A stretch of 57,153 nucleotides of DNA. Origin: an uncultured Dorea sp. (GTDB lineage: Bacteria; Bacillota; Clostridia; Lachnospirales; Lachnospiraceae). The notes below the pieces were generated by a model. That model had not been told where the DNA came from. It worked only from the letters and a program-made list of their open reading frames with translations, and did no database searches. Shown here piece after piece: positions 44,006-51,820 of this stretch; the first letter of the stretch is position 1, and every line of letters begins with the position of its first letter. The position numbers and the translations under genes were made by a program. The DNA lies in assembly GCA_910588745.1 (NCBI GenBank), contig CAJURK010000013.1, forward strand, positions 1 to 57,153, written 5' to 3'.

Positions 44006-45026
44006 TATATTTCAAAATAAAGAACTCGATCTGCTCCAAACCAAGAAAACTGTCGATTGGTTAGTTAACAACACTTCCGTAAGCGTATTTAGTCCTATCA
44101 ATTTTAAGGGGTATCAACGTCAAATTGATGAAAAGCATTGCATGAAAATAGTAGAATTTCTCAAACGTGATTTTTTTATGCCAACAGCAATTATATGTGC
44201 TACAGACCATGACTTTACCGACACGTCCAAATTAAGAATTGTTGATGGACAGCATCGAGTAAATGCATTTAAAATTTTGAAAGAAAGCGAATCTCAAAGA
44301 TATGCTCAGATTAAAGCGTATGAAATTCCCGTTATTGTTATGGCAAATGTTAATGAAAATATCGAAATAGATACCTTCATTACAATCAATAAAACATCGA
44401 AAAAAGTCGATACTTCATTAGCTCTTGTATTAAAAAACAAAATGAATAAATACAGTACCAGTGAAGATTTGACTATGCCCAAAGCAGAATACATTGCTGT
44501 AGAATTAGCTCAACGATTAAATTATACCGAAGAATCTAATAATATTTGGCTTGATAAAATATTGTTTGAAGGTAATCCCAAAAACACCTCTCAGTTAATA
44601 AGTTTAAATGCGTTTGTAAAATCAACGCGCGTATTATTGAATTATATGGCAAAGAAGCATTTGATCTCTTTAGACTGGAATAACCAGAAAGAAATAACGG
44701 ACTGCATAGATAAATGCTATAAGATCATTACCGCCGTCTGGTTCATCCTGCAAAATAAATGGCCTGATTTATTCCATTCGGATCTTGAAAAAAGAAGAAT
44801 TATACAGGGCGCTATCGGTTATACGTCTATCAACAAGACTCTGATCGAGTTGCTTAGCCGTACCTCATTTACTGATGAATACAGCTTTATCTATGAATTT
44901 GAAATACAAATCAAACAAATGGCAATCGACTCGGACAAATGGCTGCCTGGCGGGATTTTTTCAAAATATTCTTCTGAATCTGGTTACAGTATAGTAGCGC
45001 GCGAGTTACTATTAGCTATGGAATGA
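43998..45026 (+). CDS. DGQHR-domain (DndB/ParB-like) protein
   Basis: A 342-residue protein. The motif KLRIVDGQHRVNAFKIL (DGQHR at residues 83-87) and the upstream KGYQRQIDEKHCMKIVEFL fit the DGQHR family, which includes DndB, the regulator of DNA phosphorothioation, and ParB-like folds. The segment VNENIEIDTFITINKTSKKV is also family-typical. No dnd, restriction or BREX genes are in the window. AGGAGG lies inside the preceding gene, and the start overlaps it by 8 bp, so the two are translationally coupled and probably act together. Confidence 0.85.
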   Translation: MINIFQNKELDLLQTKKTVDWLVNNTSVSVFSPINFKGYQRQIDEKHCMKIVEFLKRDFFMPTAIICATDHDFTDTSKLRIVDGQHRVNAFKILKESESQRYAQIKAYEIPVIVMANVNENIEIDTFITINKTSKKVDTSLALVLKNKMNKYSTSEDLTMPKAEYIAVELAQRLNYTEESNNIWLDKILFEGNPKNTSQLISLNAFVKSTRVLLNYMAKKHLISLDWNNQKEITDCIDKCYKIITAVWFILQNKWPDLFHSDLEKRRIIQGAIGYTSINKTLIELLSRTSFTDEYSFIYEFEIQIKQMAIDSDKWLPGGIFSKYSSESGYSIVARELLLAME

Positions 45027-45049
45027 CAACTTATTCTAGCAGTTTATTT

Positions 45050-45086
45050 GCCGCCTGACGGAACGGCTCGCAGGCGGCCTTTTTTA
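45050..45086 (+). terminator. Terminator of the RelA-DGQHR operon
   Basis: GCCGCCTG (45050-45057) with CAGGCGGC (45071-45078), then seven T. It overlaps the end of tcdA on the other strand. Confidence 0.88.
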
Positions 45087-45779
45087 TACAGTTCTGCCCG
45101 CCGCTCCCGACAAATCCTTCACAACCTCCCCCGCAAGAATCAGTCCTGCCGCCGCCGGAACAAACGCGTTGCTGCCCGGCGGACGGCTGCTGCTTACCGG
45201 CTGCTCCCTCGAATACACAACCTTCAGTTTACGCACCCCTCTTTTTTTCAGTTCTCTGCGCATCACCTTTGCCAGGGGGCAAACCGAGGTCTGGTAAATA
45301 TCTGCTACTTCAAACGCTGACGCGTCCAGCTTATTGCCCGCTCCCATTGAACTAATCACCGGCGTACCGGCCTGTTTTGCCTCCATAATCAGCGCAAGCT
45401 TACCCGTCACCGTGTCAATCGCATCCACCACATAGTCATACCTGGCAAAGTCAAACTCTTCCGCCTTATCCGGCAAAAAAAAAGTCCGATATACAGATAC
45501 CTTCGCTTCCGGGTTGATATCCAACACCCGCTCCCTCGCCACATCCGCTTTATATCTCCCAATTGTGCTTACCGTAGCAATAATTTGCCGGTTCAGATTG
45601 CTTACGCTGACCGTATCATGGTCAATCAAGTGCAGGCGCCCCACGCCGCTTCTGGCTAGGGCCTCCACCACATAGCCGCCCACTCCGCCAATGCCGAATA
45701 CCGCAACCGACGCATCACGAAGCCTTTTTACACCTTCTGCTCCTAACAATAATTCTGTTCTGGAAAATGGCTGTTCCAT
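45084..45779 (-). CDS. tcdA: tRNA threonylcarbamoyladenosine dehydratase
   Basis: An E1-like ATP-dependent enzyme that cyclises t6A37 to ct6A in tRNA. The 231-residue protein has VAVFGIGGVGGYVVEALARS (nucleotide site), LIDHDTVSVSNLNRQI, DYVVDAIDTVTGKLALI and the late SNAFVPAAAGLILAGEVV. The ATG at 45779 follows GGGGAGGAGAAG. The Rrf2 gene is upstream in the same direction. Confidence 0.93.
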   Translation of the reverse strand: MEQPFSRTELLLGAEGVKRLRDASVAVFGIGGVGGYVVEALARSGVGRLHLIDHDTVSVSNLNRQIIATVSTIGRYKADVARERVLDINPEAKVSVYRTFFLPDKAEEFDFARYDYVVDAIDTVTGKLALIMEAKQAGTPVISSMGAGNKLDASAFEVADIYQTSVCPLAKVMRRELKKRGVRKLKVVYSREQPVSSSRPPGSNAFVPAAAGLILAGEVVKDLSGAAGRTV

Positions 45780-45833
45780 CACTTCTCCTCCCCTTCCTGC
45801 TATGAATTACATTCTTACATGCTTTGCCGCAAA

Positions 45834-46247
45834 TTATTCCACTTTCATCTTAATCAAATCCGCCAGCGTCACGCTGTCAACGTACTCTGAAATTACTTGG
45901 TTCATGCCCTCCCAAAAAGCAGCGACCGAGCATTCCTCCTGCCGCCCGCACGGATAATTCTCTTCGCCCGTACAGGGAACCAGCGCAAAGTTTCCTTCCG
46001 TCACCCGCAAAATATCGCCAACCCTATAGTCCACCGGACGCTTCGCCAGCATATAGCCTCCATTATTCCCCCGACAGCTCTTGACGTAGCCGGCCCTGAT
46101 CAGCATAGGCATAATTTGTTCCATATATTTCAGCGTGATATTCTGCCGTTTTGAAATATCTTTCAGCCGAATATACTCTCCTGAATCGTGTTCTGCAAGG
46201 TCAGCCATAATCCGCAGGGCATACCTTCCTTTTGTAGAAACTCTCAT
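45834..46247 (-). CDS. Rrf2 family transcriptional regulator
   Basis: A 137-residue winged-helix regulator. It begins MRVSTKGRYALRIMADLAEH; the HTH is RLKDISKRQNITLKYMEQIM and the wing SCRGNNGGYMLAKRP. Three Cys (in VPCTGEENYPCGRQEECSV) are placed as in Fe-S sensing members such as IscR. Cysteine/sulfur genes in the area (cysK) fit a sulfur or Fe-S role, but no isc/suf genes are adjacent. GGAGTG precedes the ATG at 46247. Confidence 0.93.
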   Translation of the reverse strand: MRVSTKGRYALRIMADLAEHDSGEYIRLKDISKRQNITLKYMEQIMPMLIRAGYVKSCRGNNGGYMLAKRPVDYRVGDILRVTEGNFALVPCTGEENYPCGRQEECSVAAFWEGMNQVISEYVDSVTLADLIKMKVE

Positions 46248-46373
46248 AAAAATCACTCCGTATATCCCGTTTACAACTTTATTTTAGGTTTTCGCAAGAA
46301 CTTCTTAAGAAATTTTCTTTTTCTTTTAGAGAAAGAACATAATTCTGTCATATTTGTACATTATAATAAATGT

Positions 46374-46521
46374 CAGATAGTTGAAAGACAGACAACTATC
46401 CCCCTCATTAAGTTGACGCACTGTGAATAAGACCTTTGCAGTGCCACACTTTACTCTCATTCCTTTTAGATAACTATAACAGAAAAAAGCCTCTGTAGCC
46501 AGCCACTACGGGGGTTTTTTC
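46374..46521 (+). ncRNA. Putative small RNA 1 (twin of the element at 49227)
   Basis: A free-standing structured unit after TATAAT (46362-46367). Stem 1 is GATAGTTG (46376-46383) with CAACTATC (46393-46400); a C-rich single strand CCCCTCA follows. Stem 2 is GCACTG (46418-46423) with CAGTGC (46439-46444). Then comes the pyrimidine-rich TTACTCTCATTCCTTTT (46451-46467), and a terminator hairpin with six T ends at about 46521. No reading frame follows before the convergent LysR gene. The order of parts matches the second copy. The two single-stranded tracts are anti-Shine-Dalgarno-like, typical of trans-acting small RNAs. Confidence 0.65.
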
Positions 46522-46566
46522 TGTGCGTTCTATGATAGGTTCTATGATATGAAATTGTTATTAGTT

Positions 46567-47454
46567 TCAAGAAAATTCTCTATCGATACAATATTGCAGC
46601 GCCGATTCCATCTGCGGTGAAACCCATTTATCACGATGATACAGCAATTGCTTCCAAACTTCAATTTCAAAATTTTCCACTTCCAGGCAAAACAGCCTGC
46701 CTTCCTCCACTGCTTTGGCCGTTACATAATCTGGAAGGAACGAAATGCCGTCTCCCTGTTCTATATGCGCACAAATCAGGTCTGTCCGTCCGATTTCCAG
46801 AATTGGCTGGATTTCCAGCGACAGTTCTGCAAGTTTTTCATCCATAAGCCTGCGGTAGCTCATTCCTTTCTCCGTAAGTATAAACGGCTGCCGAACCATT
46901 TCATAAATCGAAAGCGATGATTTGCGCAGCAGCGGGCATCCCCTGCCCGCCACAAAATGCGCTCTTACCTTTTCTTCCTTTGCAATGACATACTCCGTAT
47001 TGTAAATATGGTTGTCCAATGTAAGAATCACATCCGCTTCATTATGATTGAGCAGCCGAAACATTTCTTCCGTCCCGGCAGTAATAATTTTAAGAGTAAT
47101 GCCCGGATACTGGTTTCGATAATGATGAAATCCCTCCCGCAGCAATGACTCGCACAGGGAATCCGCCATAGCAAGCCGGATATGGCCGGAAACCGTTTGT
47201 CTGTCCTGCATACTTTCCCGCAGCTCCTGCGTCATCTTACTGATCTGATGGGCATAGTTCAGCACTTCCCTCCCCTTTTCGGTCAAGACAACCGTGTGAT
47301 TAATCCTGTCAAATAACTGTACATCCAGTTCCGTTTCCAACTGCTTAATCTGAAACGAAATTGTTGACTGGGAATACCCTAGTGTCTCAGCCGCCTTTGT
47401 AAAGCTGTTTAACTCCGCTACATGAATAAATGTGATTAAGTTTTTTATATCCAC
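46567..47454 (-). CDS. LysR family transcriptional regulator
   Basis: A 295-residue regulator divergent from the symporter gene. The N-terminal HTH (LNSFTKAAETLGYSQSTISF) is followed by a LysR substrate domain (HIRLAMADSLCESLLREGFH). It probably controls the adjacent amino-acid symporter, the usual arrangement for divergent LysR genes. The 125-bp gap to the symporter start holds the presumed binding sites. Confidence 0.93.
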   Translation of the reverse strand: MDIKNLITFIHVAELNSFTKAAETLGYSQSTISFQIKQLETELDVQLFDRINHTVVLTEKGREVLNYAHQISKMTQELRESMQDRQTVSGHIRLAMADSLCESLLREGFHHYRNQYPGITLKIITAGTEEMFRLLNHNEADVILTLDNHIYNTEYVIAKEEKVRAHFVAGRGCPLLRKSSLSIYEMVRQPFILTEKGMSYRRLMDEKLAELSLEIQPILEIGRTDLICAHIEQGDGISFLPDYVTAKAVEEGRLFCLEVENFEIEVWKQLLYHRDKWVSPQMESALQYCIDREFS

Positions 47455-47579
47455 TTGAGCCCTCCAAAATCTAATATTTCGATATACATTATTATAACTA
47501 TCAATTTTACAAATTCTCGTTTCTAATATATACTAAATGAACGGAACATACAAACATCGTTTTTATGAGAGGAGAAGCT

Positions 47580-49010
47580 ATGGCCTTTTTTGATACAGCC
47601 AGACAATTTTTCATAAACATTTTTAATACGGTATTTTTTATCTTATGGGGCGATCTTATTACCATTCCCCTGCCTGGCGGAAGTTCTCTGGGTCTTTCTC
47701 TGCTGGTGCTGATATTGATTCCGTCAGGAATTTATTTCACCATACGAACTCGCTTTCTTCCATTCCGGCTTTTTCCGGAAATGCTGAAAATTACCGTTGA
47801 AAACAAAAGCGCATCCCAAAAAGACGCCATCTCAGGAGTACAGGCCTTGATCGTATCCACCGCCACCAGAGTAGGTATGGGAAATCTGGTTGGCGTTGTA
47901 GCTGCTATCTCCGCCGGCGGCGCAGGCGCTGTCTTTTGGATGTGGCTCATCGCCCTGCTAGGTTCCTCTACCGCATTTGCGGAAGGTACGCTCGCGCAGA
48001 TTTATAAAGAAAAAGATCCGCTGTACGGAGGTTACCGCGGTGGTCCGGCCTACTATATTCATAAATTTTTTATCAAAGAAAACAGCAAACGCAGGCGTTC
48101 AGTGATTGCAACCCTATTTGCCTTATCCGGCTTACTCTGCTGGTGCGGCATCAGCCAGGTAATCGGCAATTCCGTATCCTCTGCTTTTGAAAATGCCTTC
48201 CGGATACCCCCTTTATATACCACGATTGTCCTTGTAGCCATCGCCGCCGTAATCGTGCTGCGCAAAAATGCTACCGTGAAAGTTCTGGATATCATTGTTC
48301 CGATTATGGCGTCCTGTTATTTTCTAATAACTATATTTATCATTGTTAAAAACGCCGCGCTGCTCCCGTCAGTTCTCGAACGAATTTTTGCAGAAGCGTT
48401 TGGCTTGCGGCAGGCCGTTGCCGGAGGGTTTGGCGCGGTTATCATGAACGGCGCAAGAAGAGGCCTTTTTTCCAATGAAGCCGGTTCCGGCTCCGCGCCC
48501 TGCGCCGCGGCCGCGGCAGACATCAGTCATCCGGCAAAAGAAGGACTCCTGCAAGCCTTTGGCGTATTCATTGACACCATCGTAATCTGCAGTTGCTCCG
48601 CCATGATCATGCTGTTAGCGCCCGCAGAGCTGACGAACGGTCTGGAGGGTATGGATCTCTTACAGACTTCTATGCAGTACCATTTGGGAAGCTGGGGCGT
48701 GATATTTATCGCCGCAATCTTATGGCTGTTTAGTTTCTCGACTTTTATTGGAATATTATTTTATGCCAGATCAAACGTCGCGTATCTCTTCGGAGATAAC
48801 TGGTTATCCCAGACCTTATACAAACTTCTGGATCTGGTTATGCTCTTTATCGGCGGACTCGCCGCCTATACGTTTGTCTGGGATCTTGGAGACGTAGGGA
48901 TCGGACTCATGACAATTTTTAATATGATGGCGCTGATTCCGCTTGCGCCGCAGGCCGTGAATTCTTTGAAGGATTATGAACAAAAGAAACATAGCGCAGA
49001 CGCTGATTAA
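47580..49010 (+). CDS. Alanine/glycine:sodium symporter (AGCS family)
   Basis: A 476-residue membrane transporter with about ten helices. Family motifs include TRVGMGNLVGVVAAISAGG, YGGYRGGPAYYIHKFF and RRGLFSNEAGSGSAPCAAAA. It should import alanine, glycine or a related small amino acid with sodium. The start at 47580 follows GAGGAGAAG; an ATG five codons earlier is less likely. Divergent from its presumed LysR regulator. Confidence 0.95.
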   Translation: MAFFDTARQFFINIFNTVFFILWGDLITIPLPGGSSLGLSLLVLILIPSGIYFTIRTRFLPFRLFPEMLKITVENKSASQKDAISGVQALIVSTATRVGMGNLVGVVAAISAGGAGAVFWMWLIALLGSSTAFAEGTLAQIYKEKDPLYGGYRGGPAYYIHKFFIKENSKRRRSVIATLFALSGLLCWCGISQVIGNSVSSAFENAFRIPPLYTTIVLVAIAAVIVLRKNATVKVLDIIVPIMASCYFLITIFIIVKNAALLPSVLERIFAEAFGLRQAVAGGFGAVIMNGARRGLFSNEAGSGSAPCAAAAADISHPAKEGLLQAFGVFIDTIVICSCSAMIMLLAPAELTNGLEGMDLLQTSMQYHLGSWGVIFIAAILWLFSFSTFIGILFYARSNVAYLFGDNWLSQTLYKLLDLVMLFIGGLAAYTFVWDLGDVGIGLMTIFNMMALIPLAPQAVNSLKDYEQKKHSADAD

Positions 49011-49226
49011 ATTGCTGCTGTTCATTTCGCTATGAAGATCTGTTATATCATGATGATGAAATATTGTTTCTTATTCCTATATTGATTTCAGCAGGAAATC
49101 GAGAGGGGACGCATTGTAATAAAGGCATCTGTAAAGTTCGTTATATTTAAGGATATTTTAAATATTTTTCGATTTGTTTAATAGAATCAACAAAATTTGG
49201 ACACATTTTTTCTATATACTATGTAT

Positions 49227-49349
49227 CAGATAGTTGAAAAGCAACTATCTCCCCCTCAAGAGTGCAAAAGCACTTACTCTCATTCCTTTTAAACAAATAG
49301 AAAAAGAGAAAGCCTCACAGTTGTCATTCGCTGTGAGGCTTTCTTTTTG
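49227..49349 (+). ncRNA. Putative small RNA 2 (twin of the element at 46374)
   Basis: After TATACT (49215-49220), stem 1 GATAGTTG (49229-49236) with CAACTATC (49242-49249), the C-rich TCCCCCTCA, stem 2 AGTGC (49261-49265) with GCACT (49270-49274), the tract TTACTCTCATTCCTTTT (49274-49290) identical to copy 1, then a 12-bp terminator stem AAAGCCTCACAG (49309-49320) with CTGTGAGGCTTT (49331-49342) and a T-run. The distance from -10 box to stem 1 (8 nt) equals that in copy 1. The remaining gap from 49011 shows no gene. Confidence 0.65.
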
Positions 49350-49472
49350 TATATACATTCAGATTAATATTTCATTTACTCTGACCGGAAAACTGAAACA
49401 GGAACGCACTAAGAAAAAGCTAAAAGGCAGTTGACTAATTTTACAAAATACAGCGCCATATTCTCACATTCA

Positions 49473-49925
49473 TCAATTGCGCTTCCTCGTCTCCGCAAAA
49501 CCGCTCCATTTATCTGTAAAAACTGTTATCCACCCTTCTTTCGTCCTGGGCATCTTACGAACTGTAATCGGCCACATATGGTTTCTGATAATATCCTGCT
49601 CGGTTCTGTTCAACTCAAAAAGCTCTCTGGCATTGCGGTACGCTTTTTCCGGATGTTTCAGCCCATGCCACCGCTCCCCGGTCTCTTTCGCGTGGGTATG
49701 CCAGTCATATAAGAATAAATCATGAAGCATCCCTGCCCTGGCCGCTGACCTTGCATCCAACCGCAGCTTTCTGCACAGCACATAGTTCTGATACGCCACC
49801 CGGAGACAATGTTTATAACAGGACGTACTCCCATGATGTGGATAACGCTTCATCTGCCGCACAACCGGGTGCTGTGCAATATCCTTTATTGTACTCCGAA
49901 ATTCTCTATCATATATCTTGTTCAT
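49473..49925 (-). CDS. HD domain-containing protein
   Basis: A 150-residue small HD-superfamily protein. The metal-binding residues are in TSCYKHCLRVAYQNYVLC and RAGMLHDLFLYDWH (the HD pair). It resembles small HD phosphohydrolases near cell-wall or nucleotide genes; the substrate is unknown. GGAGGGGG precedes the ATG at 49925. It follows the Uma2-type gene by 104 bp. Confidence 0.85.
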   Translation of the reverse strand: MNKIYDREFRSTIKDIAQHPVVRQMKRYPHHGSTSCYKHCLRVAYQNYVLCRKLRLDARSAARAGMLHDLFLYDWHTHAKETGERWHGLKHPEKAYRNARELFELNRTEQDIIRNHMWPITVRKMPRTKEGWITVFTDKWSGFAETRKRN

Positions 49926-50028
49926 TTCATTCCCCCTCCTTTGCCGCATGATTTTTCAAAATAAGCTCTTCAACTGATTTCAGCGCTTCCCGATTTTTTC
50001 CAGCTTTGCACCATCGCGCAAAGCTGTA

Positions 50029-50817
50029 CTAGAAACCTTCCTCAATCTCCTGAAACGATATCTGCAGTCCCTCCAGCACTCCGGAAGATACCGCTTCTTG
50101 ATACGTGTACTGTCTGGTTCTCTCCGGGCATTCCCAATTCATCACCGATACCAGTCTCTGGAACGGATCTACTACCCAGTATTCCTTAACGCCTGCCCTC
50201 TGGTACTGCATCTGCTTAGTAATATAGTCGTAACTGGCATTGCTTTCTGATACCACCTCCACAATCCAGTCCGGCGCTCCGCTGCATCCGCTATCTGTAA
50301 GGATGTCCGGATTGCACACTACCAGAATATCCGGTTGGACACACACGGAATCATCTTCAAACAGCCTCACATCAAACGGCGACGCATACGCCTTGCACTT
50401 TCCCTTCTTCTTCCTGATATGATTCTTGATCAAAAACAACAGCTCGGAAACCACCCATTGATGCATGCGGCTTGGCGCCGCCATCATATACAGCCTGCCG
50501 TTGATGAGTTCTGCCCTTGTATACTCGGAAAGTTTGTCGATATCTTCCCTTTCGTACTTCCTGGCTCTATACTGGTAAGGCTGGACAGTTTCCTTTATCA
50601 GCGTCGGTTCTTCCGTCATCGGGTTATAGGTAAACGGCAGCTTTTCCCTGGATGCCAAAACTTGCTCTATCGCGAGCAGTGTCGCATATCTGGGATTTTT
50701 TGTCGCTCCGGAAAATATCTTATTCACAGTGCTGACCGGAATACCGGATAATTCCGCAATCTCTCCATTGGTGATTCCCACTTCTTTTTTCATCTTTCTT
50801 AATACCTGAATATCCAT
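50029..50817 (-). CDS. HTH plus Uma2-type (PDDEXK) protein
   Basis: A 262-residue protein with an N-terminal XRE-like HTH (NGEIAELSGIPVSTVNKIFS) and a C-terminal Uma2-type nuclease fold (QPDILVVCNPDIL, APDWIVEVVSESNASYD with the Glu, and QYQRAGVKEYWVVDPFQRLV). Uma2 proteins are abundant and poorly understood; this two-domain form is frequent in clostridia. GGGAGG precedes the ATG. It lies downstream of the microcompartment aldolase deoC but is separated from it by a terminator. Confidence 0.88.
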   Translation of the reverse strand: MDIQVLRKMKKEVGITNGEIAELSGIPVSTVNKIFSGATKNPRYATLLAIEQVLASREKLPFTYNPMTEEPTLIKETVQPYQYRARKYEREDIDKLSEYTRAELINGRLYMMAAPSRMHQWVVSELLFLIKNHIRKKKGKCKAYASPFDVRLFEDDSVCVQPDILVVCNPDILTDSGCSGAPDWIVEVVSESNASYDYITKQMQYQRAGVKEYWVVDPFQRLVSVMNWECPERTRQYTYQEAVSSGVLEGLQISFQEIEEGF

Positions 50818-50912
50818 ATTCCTCCCTGCCTTTCTTTTTAAATCGTTATGTATTATATTATTGTTTGTATTTGTTTCTATTATATTACACTTGGAATTAT
50901 ATTACAACAAAT

Positions 50913-50952
50913 AAATGACCAAATTCGGTGTGTTATCCGAATTCGGTCATTT
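50913..50952 (-). terminator. Terminator after deoC1
   Basis: AAATGACC (50913-50920) with GGTCATTT (50945-50952) and inner AATTCGG/CCGAATT pairing, followed on the minus strand by a T-rich tract. It ends the microcompartment gene set. Confidence 0.75.
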
Positions 50953-50987
50953 ATTTCCGTTCATTCATCCCATGTAAAAATAGCTGT

Positions 50988-51740
50988 TTATTTCTCTCCT
51001 GGCGCTCCGGCCAGAATTCCCTTTGCGCTGCTGGTTCCAATCCTTGTCGCCCCAGCGTCGATCATTGCCTTAGCCGCCGCATAATCGCGAACGCCTCCGG
51101 ATGCTTTCACTCCCATATCCGGCCCCACGGTCTGACGCATCAGCCGAATATCTTCTACTGTCGCCCCTCCTGTAGAAAATCCCGTAGAGGTCTTTACAAA
51201 ATCTGCGCCCGCAAGCTTTGCCACAGTACAGGTCTTTACTTTCTCTTCATCGGTGAGAAGACAAGTTTCGATAATCACCTTCACCAGCGCTTTTCCTCTT
51301 GCGGCAGCAACCACTTCTTCAATATCCTGCTTCACATACTGCCAGTCTCTGGCTTTTACCGCGCCTATATTCACAACCATATCTACCTCTTCCGCGCCTT
51401 TCTGGACTGCCCAGGCGGTCTCGGCTGCTTTCGCGCTGGCTGCGCATGCCCCCAGAGGGAAACCGATTACACAGCAGGTCTTTACTCCCGATCCGGCAAG
51501 CTCTTTTGCAACCAGCGGCACATACCAGGAATTCACACATACGGAAGCTGTCTTATATTCCTTCGCTTCTTTACAAATTGCAATCACCTGTTCCGGAGTT
51601 GCATCGGCCTTTAGCAGGGTATCGTCAAGATAGCTTGCTATATTCATCTCCCCGGCCTTCTCTGTCATAAAATTTCCCCCAGAAGAAACTTTATCCAAAA
51701 TTTCATCTGTAATCTCTGCAATTAACTTTTCAATATCCAT
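50988..51740 (-). CDS. deoC: Deoxyribose-phosphate aldolase, microcompartment type (copy 1)
   Basis: Class I aldolase splitting 2-deoxyribose-5-phosphate into acetaldehyde and glyceraldehyde-3-phosphate (or a related sugar phosphate). The Schiff-base Lys is in ADFVKTSTGF (about residue 183); VKVIIET and GVKASGGVRDY supply other active-site residues. An N-terminal extension MDIEKLIAEITDEILDKV plus linker, absent from housekeeping DeoC, looks like an encapsulation peptide. It is nearly identical in the core to copy 2 at 55909-56748. AAGGAGA precedes the ATG. The ATPase gene upstream separates it from pta. Confidence 0.93.
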   Translation of the reverse strand: MDIEKLIAEITDEILDKVSSGGNFMTEKAGEMNIASYLDDTLLKADATPEQVIAICKEAKEYKTASVCVNSWYVPLVAKELAGSGVKTCCVIGFPLGACAASAKAAETAWAVQKGAEEVDMVVNIGAVKARDWQYVKQDIEEVVAAARGKALVKVIIETCLLTDEEKVKTCTVAKLAGADFVKTSTGFSTGGATVEDIRLMRQTVGPDMGVKASGGVRDYAAAKAMIDAGATRIGTSSAKGILAGAPGEK

Positions 51741-51820
51741 AATCTCTTTCTCCTTTATCCGAATAATTCCCCTAACTATTATAATCCTTTACATGCTGGT
51801 TATCAACAAAACTTTTCCGT

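Noticed and set aside
46374..46521. Riboswitch in front of a downstream gene
   Set aside because: The unit ends in its own terminator and the next gene is convergent, as is the case for the second copy, so an independent small RNA fits better.
49473..50817. HD and Uma2-type genes as part of the microcompartment
   Set aside because: A terminator at 50913-50952 separates them from deoC1, and neither family is a known BMC component.
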